From contig JAJXTK010000234.1 in assembly GCA_021783935.1 (NCBI GenBank), forward strand, positions 1-8,853: a stretch of 8,853 bases of DNA, read 5' to 3'. Both the position numbers and the translations under genes were made by a program. How positions within the stretch are numbered: position 1 is the first letter of the stretch; each line of letters begins with the position of its first letter. Shown in pieces: positions 1-7,500 of this stretch. Source of the stretch: Myxococcales bacterium. Its GTDB lineage: Bacteria; Myxococcota_A; Polyangia; Polyangiales; JADJMO01. The notes under the pieces are model-generated. The model searched no databases. It saw nothing but the letters and a program-made list of their open reading frames with translations, and had not been told where the DNA came from.

Positions 1-22
1 CGCCCCCACTGCGACGCGCTGA

Positions 23-118
23 AGCCAGTGGTCGACCCCCGCCTCGGTGATGAGCGTGCCTCGCGATCACTTCACCGCCACGGTGTTGAACGACCATCGG
101 GTGATCGTGGTCGGCGGC
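23..118 (+). other. Kelch motif that starts before the apparent start codon, behind an in-frame TGA
   Basis: Read in the frame of the large gene, codons from position 23 give SQWSTPASV and then PRDHFTATVL...RVIVVGG. This is the normal kelch order: Trp at the end of one blade, then PR..HTATLL..GRVLVVGG. The Trp (29-31) lies upstream of the GTG at 47, and TGA at 20-22 stops the frame six bases before the Gln-Trp pair. The coding signal therefore predates the apparent start. Either a nonsense change or a frameshift (natural or a sequencing error) separates this fragment from its upstream part. Confidence 0.6.
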
Positions 119-3100
119 ATGATGCGACCCGTGGACGCCTCGACCAGCCCGCCGACGTTTCTGCCGGCCGCGATCACGGGCTCCGTCGAGCTGTTCGACC
201 CCGCGCCGACCAGCATGAAGTGGAGCACGGCGCCGTCGCTCGCGCTGCCGCGCACGTTGCACACCGCGACGCTGCTGGCGAGCGGCAAGCTCCTGGTCGT
301 CGGCGGTGCGATCGCGTTCAGCGGCTCCGCCTTCGGGTTGCCCGACGTGGCGACCGCGCGCGTCGAGCTGTTCGACCCGGCCGCGACCTCCAGCCTCGAG
401 CTGCGCGACTGGTCGCTCCTCGACGACACCTCGGTCCCCCACCTCGCGCACACCGCGACCTTCGACGCGTTGGGTACGAAGCTCTTGGTGGTCGGTGGCG
501 AGGCGATCGGGGGCGGCCCTTCGGACGTGCTGCAGCAGGGCGCCAACGGCGCGAGCTGCGCAAGCGCCATCGAGTGCGTCTCGGGCAATTGCGTCGAGGG
601 GAGCTGCTGCGACCAGCCCTGCGGCGGGGCCTGCCAGGAGTGCTCGACCGGCACGTGCAAGAGCGCGACGGGCCCCGACACGCTGGGCCGCTGCGGCGAT
701 GCGGCGTGCGTGTCGGGCTGCAGCGCCGGCGCGTGCGTCTTCAAGGACGCCACCACGAGCTGCGGCGCCCCGAACTGCTTCGGCTCGACGCTCACCCCCC
801 CCGGCCACTGCTCGGGGAGCGGCCCCGCGGCGGTCTGCCTCGCGGGCGCGCCGCGCGTCTGCCCCGGCAACGTCCGCTGCGCCGACGCGACCTCGTGCCT
901 GCCGAAATGCACGAGCGACGCCGACTGCGCGGGCGGCGCGTGCGACACCACCAACGGCACGTGCGGGTGGGCCCCCGACGGCGGCCTCGCGGAGGCGGGG
1001 ACGACCGATTTCGACGCCGCGCCGCCGCCGAAGCTCAGCGCCTCGGTCAAGCACTGCACGCAGCCGAGCGACTGCTCGAGCGGCTTCTGCGCCGACGGCG
1101 TCTGCTGCGACTCCGCGTGCGGCGAGACGTGCCACTCGTGCGCGCTGCCCTCCTCGCCGGGGCACTGCGCCCTCGAGCCGATCGGCGTCGATCTGCGCCA
1201 CGAGTGCGGCCCTGCGCTGAGCTGTCTCGGGACGTGCGGCGCCGACGGACAGTGCGCCGTCGCGCAGAAGGGGACCACGTGCGCGCCGAGCCGGTGCGTG
1301 AGCCCGTCGAGCGGGCTCGGGCCGGCGGCCTGCAGCGCCGAGGGGGCGGCGTGTCCGACGGGCGACTCGATCTCGTTCGACTGCGGGCCGTACGCGTGCG
1401 ATCCGCTGATCGGCGCCTGCCTCACGACTTGTCAAAGCTCCGCGGACTGCGCCAACGGGAGCATCTGCGACACGACGACGAACATCTGCACGCAGCCGCC
1501 GCCGTCGTCGGGCAGCGGCGGGTGCAGCTACGGGGCGAGCGGGCGCGATCGCACGCGCTCCGGCGCGGGGCTCCTCGCCTTCGTCGCGATCGCGCTCGCT
1601 GCGATGCGGCGGCGCGCGCGGGTGCTCGCGACCGCGTGCGCGCTCCCGTCGCTCGCCGCGTGCAGCGCCAAGCGCGACCTCGCCGACGTCGACGCCGGGG
1701 CGATCTTGACCTCGGTCACGTCGCCCGCCTCGCTGCTCGCCGAGCTCTCCGCGCGTCCGCGCCTCGGGGCCGTGATCGCCGCGCGCACCGACGTCACGCG
1801 CGATTCGGACGGTTTCCTCTTCGCCACGCGCCGCGGGCTGCTCGGCAGGCTCGACGCGCGCCTGTCGCCCGACGCGCGCACCCTGACCCTCGCCGATGTC
1901 TCGGCCCCCGACGCGTGGATCGAGATCGTGGCCGCCGATCGCGGCGCGCTCGCCCCCGAGCTCGACGATCGCGTCGTTCGCGCGCGGGGCGCGGCGCGCG
2001 ACGTGCTGTTCGTCGGCGGCGACGATCGCGTCGAGGAGATCCAGATCGCGCGCGTCGAAGGGGCCGAAGCCATGCTCCGCTACGCGCTGCGCCGCGGCCC
2101 CGGTGTCGCGAGCGTGCGCGTCGCGGGGGGCCGCGTCGAGGTGCTCGATCGCGCCGGCGTGGTGCGCCTGCGCACCCGCCCCGCCTTCGCCGTCGACGCG
2201 CGCGGGCAGGTGCGCGCGATGGAGCCCGCGCTCGCCGGCGACGCGCTGGCCTTCTCGCTCGACGCGCGTGGGCTCGCGGCGCCGATCGCAATCGATCCCG
2301 TCTGGACGACCGGCAACTCGATGGTGACCCCGCGCTGGGGGCACACCGCGACCCTGCTCGCCGACGGTCGTGTCTTCGTGGCGGGGGGCCACGCGGCGGG
2401 CGGCTCGCCCGGCATCACGCCGCCGGCGATCGTCGACTGCGAGCTCTACGACCCGAAGACGGCGACCTGGAGCCGACCGAACGACGGCAAGTCGGGAGCC
2501 CCCCTCGCCATGGGGAGCGCGCGCGCGTCGCACAGCGCGCTGCGCCTGAACGACGGGCGCGTGCTGCTCGCCGGCAGCGCGCCGGGCTCGTCAGGCTTCT
2601 ACGGCGACGTGCCGCTCGAGCTGTTCGATCCCGTCGCCATGACGATCACGCCGTTCGGCAGCACCGCATACCAGAGCGGCGGCAGGCCCGTGCTGCTGAT
2701 GCTCGCCGACGGGCGCGTGCTGATCGAGGGGGACAACTCCGGCACCGCGGTCACGATCACCGGGCCCGCGGCGCTCTTCGACCCGACCAAGGGGGACACG
2801 CTCAGCGGCGTCGTGCTCGCGCAGATGCGCGACCTGGCAGCCGGCGCGCTCCTGCCCGACGGCACGCCCATGATCGTGGGAGGCCAGGCGCCGAACTACC
2901 AGACGATCACCGACTCGGTCCTGTTCGACGCGACCCACTCGCTCTTCGTCTCTGCGGCGCCGATGCCGGTCGTTCGCGCCGGCCTCAGCGCCTTCTCGAC
3001 GCCGACGGGGCTGCTGGTGCTCGCGGGCGCCGTCGGCGGCGACGTGCCGATGCCGTACTCCTTCGACGTCCCGGCGGGCTCCTCCAGCGTGGCTACCGAC

Positions 3101-4351
3101 GCGAAGGGCTCCTGGTCCGTCGCGCCCGCGCCGCCGACCACGCGCTACGGCGCGACGGCCACCCTGCTGCAGCTGCCGACCAAGTCGACGAGCGCGCGAG
3201 TGATGCTCTCGGGGGGCCTCGGGAGCGACGGCAAGGCCGTTTCGACGGTCGAGCTCTACGACGTCCCGGCCAAGCGTTGGGCGACGGCCTCGCCGCTGCC
3301 AGCGGGCGCGAGCTTCGGCCAGACCGTTACGCAGCTGAACGACGGCTCCGTGCTCGTGGCCGGCGGGACGAGCGATGGCGCGACCCCCGTCGCGACCTCG
3401 ACGCAGACCTTCCAAGCCCTCGGCGTCGGCGCGGCGTGCGCGGCGGGCGGCGACTGCCTGAGCGGCGCGTGCATCGGGAAGATCTGCTGCGCTGTCGCCT
3501 CCTGCCCCGCCGGCAGCAGCTGCAGCCCCGACGGCTCGGGGTGCGTCCCCGCGCTCGGCACCTCGTGCGCCGCCGACGCCGACTGCGGTCCGCTCGGGCG
3601 CTGCGCGAACGGCGTCTGCTGCGATCGCGCGTGCGACGGGCTCTGCGAGGCGTGCAACCTCGTGAGCGCGCTCGGCACGTGCACCTCGCTCGGGTCCTCG
3701 TGCCTCGGCGAACCCGACGACGCCTCGCCCGCCGTCGACGGGGGCTTCGCCGACGGCGCGCCGCCGACGATCCACGAGCCCTTCACCCGCTGCGCGAAGG
3801 ACTCGGACTGCACGAGCACCGGTCACTGCGCCGAGGGGGTCTGCTGCGACACCGCGTGCGTCGAGCGCTGCCACTCGTGCGCGCTGCCGGGATCGATCGG
3901 CAAGTGCAGCGTCGAGCCGACCGGCGTCGATCTCCGTCACGAGTGCGGGCCGGGGCGATCCTGTCTCGGCACCTGCGGTCAAGGCCAGTGCGTCGGCGCG
4001 GCGGGCGGCACCCAGTGCGATGCTCCGCACTGCACCGGCGCGAGCTCGGGCGTCGGTCCGGCGCTCTGCGACAAGGCGGGCGGCAGCTGCCAGACGGCTG
4101 CGGTCGCGGCGTTCGATTGCACGCCGTACACGTGCGAGCCCGCCTTCGGCGCCTGCCGATCGACGTGCTCGTCGAGCGACGAGTGCGCGCAGGGCTACCT
4201 GTGCGACACGACCTCGCAGCACTGCGTCCAGGTGCCGGCGCCGAGCGGCGGCGGCTGCACGGTCGGCTCGGACGGCAGCGTCGGATCGTTCGCGCTCGCC
4301 GTCGGGGCTCTCGGGCTCGGGCTCGCGGCGCGGCGGCGTCGGCGCGGGTGA
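47..4351 (+). CDS. Double-unit kelch/cysteine-rich surface protein with MYXO-CTERM tail; N-terminus probably truncated
   Basis: This is a predicted exported, envelope-anchored protein of 1434 codons; its ligand or activity is unknown. Unit A (residues 1-519) has three kelch motifs (around 1-24, 66-88 and 130-153), a stalk with 48 Cys (171-481) and a MYXO-CTERM-like tail (C493, hydrophobic 506-519). Unit B (520-1434) has a lipoprotein-type signal (520-539), an unrecognised domain (about 544-750), seven kelch motifs (about 760-1107), a stalk with 42 Cys (1131-1393) and a canonical MYXO-CTERM (C1404, hydrophobic 1414-1428, RRRRR). Cysteine counts are even, which suits disulfides in an oxidising compartment. 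The start is GTG at 47, followed at once by ATG at 50, with no ribosome site visible. It is only the first start after an in-frame TGA at 20-22, and the kelch pattern already begins upstream of it, so the true gene probably began about 1.4 kb earlier. It could instead be two genes, the second starting at ATG 1604, but no stop separates them. Confidence 0.8.
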   Translation: MMSVPRDHFTATVLNDHRVIVVGGMMRPVDASTSPPTFLPAAITGSVELFDPAPTSMKWSTAPSLALPRTLHTATLLASGKLLVVGGAIAFSGSAFGLPDVATARVELFDPAATSSLELRDWSLLDDTSVPHLAHTATFDALGTKLLVVGGEAIGGGPSDVLQQGANGASCASAIECVSGNCVEGSCCDQPCGGACQECSTGTCKSATGPDTLGRCGDAACVSGCSAGACVFKDATTSCGAPNCFGSTLTPPGHCSGSGPAAVCLAGAPRVCPGNVRCADATSCLPKCTSDADCAGGACDTTNGTCGWAPDGGLAEAGTTDFDAAPPPKLSASVKHCTQPSDCSSGFCADGVCCDSACGETCHSCALPSSPGHCALEPIGVDLRHECGPALSCLGTCGADGQCAVAQKGTTCAPSRCVSPSSGLGPAACSAEGAACPTGDSISFDCGPYACDPLIGACLTTCQSSADCANGSICDTTTNICTQPPPSSGSGGCSYGASGRDRTRSGAGLLAFVAIALAAMRRRARVLATACALPSLAACSAKRDLADVDAGAILTSVTSPASLLAELSARPRLGAVIAARTDVTRDSDGFLFATRRGLLGRLDARLSPDARTLTLADVSAPDAWIEIVAADRGALAPELDDRVVRARGAARDVLFVGGDDRVEEIQIARVEGAEAMLRYALRRGPGVASVRVAGGRVEVLDRAGVVRLRTRPAFAVDARGQVRAMEPALAGDALAFSLDARGLAAPIAIDPVWTTGNSMVTPRWGHTATLLADGRVFVAGGHAAGGSPGITPPAIVDCELYDPKTATWSRPNDGKSGAPLAMGSARASHSALRLNDGRVLLAGSAPGSSGFYGDVPLELFDPVAMTITPFGSTAYQSGGRPVLLMLADGRVLIEGDNSGTAVTITGPAALFDPTKGDTLSGVVLAQMRDLAAGALLPDGTPMIVGGQAPNYQTITDSVLFDATHSLFVSAAPMPVVRAGLSAFSTPTGLLVLAGAVGGDVPMPYSFDVPAGSSSVATDAKGSWSVAPAPPTTRYGATATLLQLPTKSTSARVMLSGGLGSDGKAVSTVELYDVPAKRWATASPLPAGASFGQTVTQLNDGSVLVAGGTSDGATPVATSTQTFQALGVGAACAAGGDCLSGACIGKICCAVASCPAGSSCSPDGSGCVPALGTSCAADADCGPLGRCANGVCCDRACDGLCEACNLVSALGTCTSLGSSCLGEPDDASPAVDGGFADGAPPTIHEPFTRCAKDSDCTSTGHCAEGVCCDTACVERCHSCALPGSIGKCSVEPTGVDLRHECGPGRSCLGTCGQGQCVGAAGGTQCDAPHCTGASSGVGPALCDKAGGSCQTAAVAAFDCTPYTCEPAFGACRSTCSSSDECAQGYLCDTTSQHCVQVPAPSGGGCTVGSDGSVGSFALAVGALGLGLAARRRRRG
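1055..1489 (+). repeat. Cysteine-rich module, copy A (145 residues, 24 Cys)
   Basis: Residues 337-481 of the large protein form a 145-residue module with 24 cysteines. It opens with the pattern C-x5-C-x4-C-x4-CC-x3-C and continues through CHSCALP, GVDLRHECGP, SCLGTCG, a PY.C segment and CDTTT..C. The partner module lies at 3791-4225. The two align over their whole length with compensating one-residue gaps and the same cysteine count. An exact 20-bp direct repeat encoding CHSCALP lies at 1130-1149 here and at 3869-3888 in copy B. The pattern is common in large exported myxobacterial proteins; its function is unknown. Confidence 0.85.
1523..1621 (+). other. Internal MYXO-CTERM-like sorting tail at the end of unit A
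   Basis: Residues 493-525 have the parts of a MYXO-CTERM signal in order: a Gly-Gly-Cys (C493) after a Ser/Gly/Pro linker, a short polar stretch, a hydrophobic segment (GAGLLAFVAIALAA, 506-519) and an Arg cluster (RRRAR, 521-525). Such tails normally end a protein within a few residues of the arginines. They are known to be processed by an intramembrane protease called myxosortase, probably with lipid attachment at the Cys. Here the frame continues for another 909 residues. The hydrophobic run is shorter than in the terminal copy, and charged residues follow the Cys, so processing is uncertain. Confidence 0.65.
1604..1663 (+). other. Lipoprotein-type signal peptide at the start of unit B
   Basis: From the ATG at 1604, in frame with the large gene, the next 20 residues are a classic bacterial lipoprotein signal: basic n-region MRRRAR, hydrophobic core VLATACALPS, and lipobox LAAC with Cys at 1661-1663, followed by Ser. 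If translation started here, unit B would be a stand-alone 915-residue lipoprotein. No purine-rich ribosome site is visible just upstream. The same arginines complete the sorting tail of unit A, so the two signals share residues 521-525. Confidence 0.65.
2321..3415 (+). other. Seven-motif kelch-type beta-propeller of unit B
   Basis: Residues 759-1123 hold seven kelch-like motifs, at about 760-781, 825-844, 880-897, 929-946, 976-995, 1031-1056 and 1086-1107. The best are PRWGHTATLLADGRVFVAGG and QLNDGSVLVAGG; the third to fifth are more degenerate. Several are followed by a V/L-E-L-[FY]-D strand, as expected between blades. Seven motifs fit one closed seven-bladed propeller, a fold that usually binds proteins or glycans. 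The ligand cannot be read from the sequence. The sequence IDPVW just before the first motif marks the domain boundary. Confidence 0.75.
3791..4225 (+). repeat. Cysteine-rich module, copy B (145 residues, 24 Cys)
   Basis: Residues 1249-1393 repeat copy A. CHSCALP, GVDLRHECGP, SCLGTCG and CDTTS..C sit in the same order, and all 24 cysteines are retained. Both copies follow a low-complexity Asp/Gly/Pro/Ala linker and come shortly before a MYXO-CTERM-type tail. The duplicated unit is therefore the whole propeller-stalk-tail plan rather than this module alone. Divergence at third codon positions and outside the motifs argues against a very recent duplication. Confidence 0.85.
4256..4348 (+). other. 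C-terminal MYXO-CTERM sorting signal
   Basis: The last 31 residues are GGG-Cys (C1404), a short Gly/Ser/Asp stretch, the hydrophobic segment SFALAVGALGLGLAA and RRRRRG before the stop. This matches the MYXO-CTERM tail used by myxobacteria for surface anchoring. Cleavage in the membrane and attachment near the Cys are family knowledge, not seen here. Confidence 0.88.
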
Positions 4352-4370
4352 CGGCGCGGGTGACGGCGCG
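4340..4370 (+). repeat. 12-bp tandem repeat across the stop codon
   Basis: The unit GGCGCGGGTGAC occurs at 4341-4352 and again at 4353-4364, followed by a half copy GGCGCG at 4365-4370. The unit is four codons long, so the stop TGA at 4349-4351 is repeated in frame at 4361-4363. It looks like slippage in the Arg/Gly codons at the end of the gene. Confidence 0.8.
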
Positions 4371-4564
4371 TCGCGCGCCATCGTGAAGAAGACTTGGCCC
4401 CGCGGCTGGGCCACCAATCGGCGCCGAAAGGGTGCCGCACCGGCGCGACTTCGGTAGACCAGCCCTTTGGGCTGCCTCCGGGGGCGCCGTCCGCGCGTGG
4501 AAATCGCCGCGCGGCCGTCGAACCGGGAGGTCGTCGCGAACGCGCACCGCTTCTTGCACCCACC
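4352..4564. other. Intergenic spacer with a cluster of inverted repeats
   Basis: No gene is visible in this 213-bp spacer. It holds four short GC-rich inverted repeats: TGGCCC/GGGCCA (4395-4400 and 4408-4413), GCGCCG/CGGCGC (4421-4426 and 4441-4446, with an inner GTG/CAC pairing), CAGCCC/GGGCTG (4460-4465 and 4469-4474) and CCGCGCG/CGCGCGG (4491-4497 and 4508-4514). I see no sigma-70-like promoter and no ribosome site next to the downstream ATG. A GGGAGG at 4525-4530 is 34 bases upstream, too far to serve. In DNA this GC-rich some inverted repeats arise by chance. Confidence 0.5.
4460..4474 (+). terminator. Weak candidate terminator hairpin
   Basis: CAGCCC-TTT-GGGCTG is a perfect 6-bp stem with a three-base loop, 109 bases after the stop of the kelch gene. 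No T-run follows, so it is at best a pause or a Rho-assisted 3' end. It is the tightest hairpin in the spacer. Confidence 0.25.
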
Positions 4565-7500
4565 ATGGCCGTGAGACGCCTCAGCACGCACCGCTCGGGC
4601 CCCGACATCGGGGCCTGGCTCGCGCGCGTGCTGCTGCTCGTTCTCGCGCTCTTAGGCGCCGCGGCCTTCGCGCTGCCGATGCTCCTGCGCAACCCCGCCG
4701 TGCGCGGCAAGCTCGAGCGCCTGGCGTCGGACGCGATCCGCGACGAGACCGGGCTCGACGTCAAGCTGCACATCGCCGGGCTCGTTTGGCCGCCCGGCGT
4801 GCTCGTGCGCGGCGTCGAGATCGGCTCGAACGTCCCGGAACGGCCGTTCGCGCGGGTGGGTGAAGCCCGGGTCACGCTGCGCCCCTTTTCGCTCCTCTCC
4901 GGCAAGGTCGTGATCGACGCGATCGAGCTCGATCACGTCGAGGTCGACGCCGACCTCCTCGACGGCAAGCCGCAGAACCTGCCCCTCAGGCTCAAGGCGC
5001 ACGCGCCGAAGCCCCAGACGGCGGCCATGGATCCCCTCTTCCGTGTGCTCGCCGTCACGGGCGCCGAGCTGCGCGTCTCGGTGCGTCAAAATGCCAAGGA
5101 TCCCGCCGCCCGCTTCGAGCTCACGCGCGTCGACTTCGACGTCGACGTGACGGGCGACGCGCTCTTCGTCTACGGCGTCCGCCTGCACCGCGCGCGCGGG
5201 CTCGCCCACGTTCCCCGCGTCGCGATCTCGCCCCCCGAGCGCGAGGATCGCTTCGTCTCGCCCAAGGACGCGGCGCGCGCGCGCCAGCTCAAGGCCGAGG
5301 GGAAATCAGGCGAATGGGAGGTCGGTCCGGGCGGCCAGGGGGGCGCCTTCTTCAGCCACGGCGCCGACCTGACCCACGATCGCTTCGCGCTCCCCGAGCT
5401 CGGCCGCACGGTCTGGGACGACGACGCGATCTGCTCGATGTCGGCGAGCGCCGAGGTCACCGACGCGCCGGCGGCGACGCTGGTGACGCTGCATCGGTTC
5501 GCCGTGGATCTGCGCGTCGACGCGCCCAAGGGGGGCGACGCCCGCGACACGCAGGCGAGCTGCGAGGGGCCGATCGACCCCTCGCGCGAGGCGCGCGTGC
5601 ACGTCGAGCGCGTGGACCTCGAGGCGCAGAAGGCGATCGCCCGCGCGGGTGTCGCGCCCGCGCTCAAGGTGCGCGTCGGCGTCGGCAGCCACGTGCGCGT
5701 GCAGCTGCCGGCGCACCTCGCCGCGCGCTACGTCGCCTTGCCGGCGATGAGGGGCTGGCTCGCGCTCGACCTGTCCCCGACCGCCACCATCGACCTCGCC
5801 AACCCGCTCGCCGGGCTCCGGCAGGCCTCCGTGAACGGGCGCATCGAGGCGCACGGGTTCGAGCTCGAGCAGTACCGCTTCGGCGAGTCGATCGCGGGCG
5901 ACGTCTCGATTCGACCAGGGCTCGCGATCGCCTCCAAGCGGCTCGACGTCAAGTACGGCGACGGGGACGTCACGATCACCGATCTCGAGCTCGATCCGCT
6001 GCGCCCTTGCGACAAGAAGCGGCCGCCGCTGAAGGCCTCGGTCTCGATCAAGGGGCTCACCTTCCCGGGCCTGATGCGCGAGCTCGGGGTCAGCAAGGGG
6101 AGCTGGGTGCGCTGGGATTTCGACGACGTCAACGCGACGATCGGCGGCTGCCTCGACCCGCTCGGGCTCGACGGCGAGCTGTACGCGAAGACCAAGGACT
6201 TCGAGCTCACCTCGGCGCCGATCGAGGGCAGGTCCGCGCCGCACGTCGTCGGCCTGTCGCGCCGCGGCGGGCACGCGCGCGCCGACCTGCACGCGCTCGT
6301 GCACGTGCGCCCCGACGCGCTGGTCTTCGACGGCATTCGCGCAGGCTTCCTCCACAGCAACCTCGTGGGCCGCGTCTCGATCGGCTTCGACAGCCGCCTC
6401 GAGGTCGACGCCTCGAGCGACCAGCTCGATCTCGCCGACGTCTCGCCGATCTCGGTCATCCCCATGGCCGGCGTCGCCAAGGTGAAATACCAGGTGCGCG
6501 GGCCGCTCTCCGACCCCGTCGGCGAGGGGCAGGCCTCGATCGAGGGGTTCGTCTTCGACGTCTTCCCGCTCGGCAACATCGAGACCGTCACCGCGCACGT
6601 GCGCGGCAGCGCGTTCGAGCTCGAAGGGCTCAAGGCACGCTACAAGAACAGCGCCTACGAGGCCTCGAGCATGCGGGTCGATCTCGGGCCGGGGCATGTC
6701 GCCGTCGTCGACGCGCTCGTCGCCAGCAAGAACTTCGACCTCGGCGAGCTCTTCGAGATCTTCGGCCTCGACACCGACCCGCGCTTCGCCGAGGTGCGCG
6801 GCCACGTCGGCGCCGACGTGCGCGCCCACTACGTGCTCGGCGGGCGCGAGGACACGTGCGGCGGCGGCCGCCTGCAGATGGAGGTCGAGGGGGAGGCGCT
6901 GGCGCTCGATCTCTTCGGCGAGCGCTACGACGGGGGCAACGCCGACGTCTCGGTCGACTGGCTCGATCACACGGCCGGCGGGCTCGGCATGGACCTCGTC
7001 GTGCGCGGCGCGTCGCTGCACAAGAAGGGGGGCGGCACCGTCGTCGCGGCGGGTCGCATCGATCGCGGCGGCAACCTGCACCTGCGCGCGACGGTCGGCG
7101 CGCTCGAGGTCTCTTCGCTCGCGGCGATGCCCGAGACGAACTACCCGATCGAGGGGAGCATCGACGCGGTCGCCGACGTGAGCGGCACGGTCGACACCAT
7201 GCTCGTCGACGCCGACGTGCACCTTTCGCCGCTGCGCGCGAACGGCCGCACCATTTCCGCCTCGCACCTGCACGCGGTGCGGCGGCCGCTGCCCGGCATC
7301 GCCGACTCGCCGCAGCCGAACGAGCGCGGCTGCTTCGGCGGCAAGAAGCTCCAGGTCTTCGACGGCGTCCGCTACGCGAGCGACCCGGTGGAGGGCGAGT
7401 ACGCGCTCTCCGGGCAGATGTTCGGCGGCCAGGTGCAGGTGATCGATCTGCGCGTGACCGACCAGCGCAAGAAGGTCGCCTCCGGCAAGCTCTCGATCAG

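Noticed and set aside
67..1425. Minus-strand frame opposite unit A that looks less Arg-rich (Ser, Pro, His, Gln)
   Set aside because: That composition is what antisense reading of Cys/Gly/Ala-rich codons gives. It shows no motif, and the opposite strand is clearly coding.
557..1489. Enzyme annotation for the cysteine-rich stalk
   Set aside because: Spaced cysteines, CC-Asp motifs and Gly-rich turns repeat without any catalytic motif; it reads as a disulfide-bonded structural stalk.
1055..4225. Repeats as a CRISPR or mobile-element signature
   Set aside because: There are only two copies, 2.7 kb apart, inside one coding frame and carrying conserved protein sequence; no short regular repeats, terminal inverted repeats or transposase are present.
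28..4386. Long plus-strand frame shifted by one base against the kelch gene
   Set aside because: The translation is mostly Arg and Ala with no recognisable motif, while the neighbouring frame gives kelch and cysteine modules throughout.
4394..4423. TTGGCC as a -35 promoter box
   Set aside because: No -10-like sequence occurs 16-18 bases downstream (the region reads CAATCGGCG).
4525..4530. GGGAGG as ribosome-binding site for the TamB-like gene
   Set aside because: It lies 34 bases before the ATG, and no start codon in that frame lies at a suitable distance after it.
2591..4591. Minus-strand frame overlapping the kelch gene and spacer
   Set aside because: Low-complexity Arg/Ala-rich product with no start signal or homology that I can see; a shadow of the plus-strand gene.
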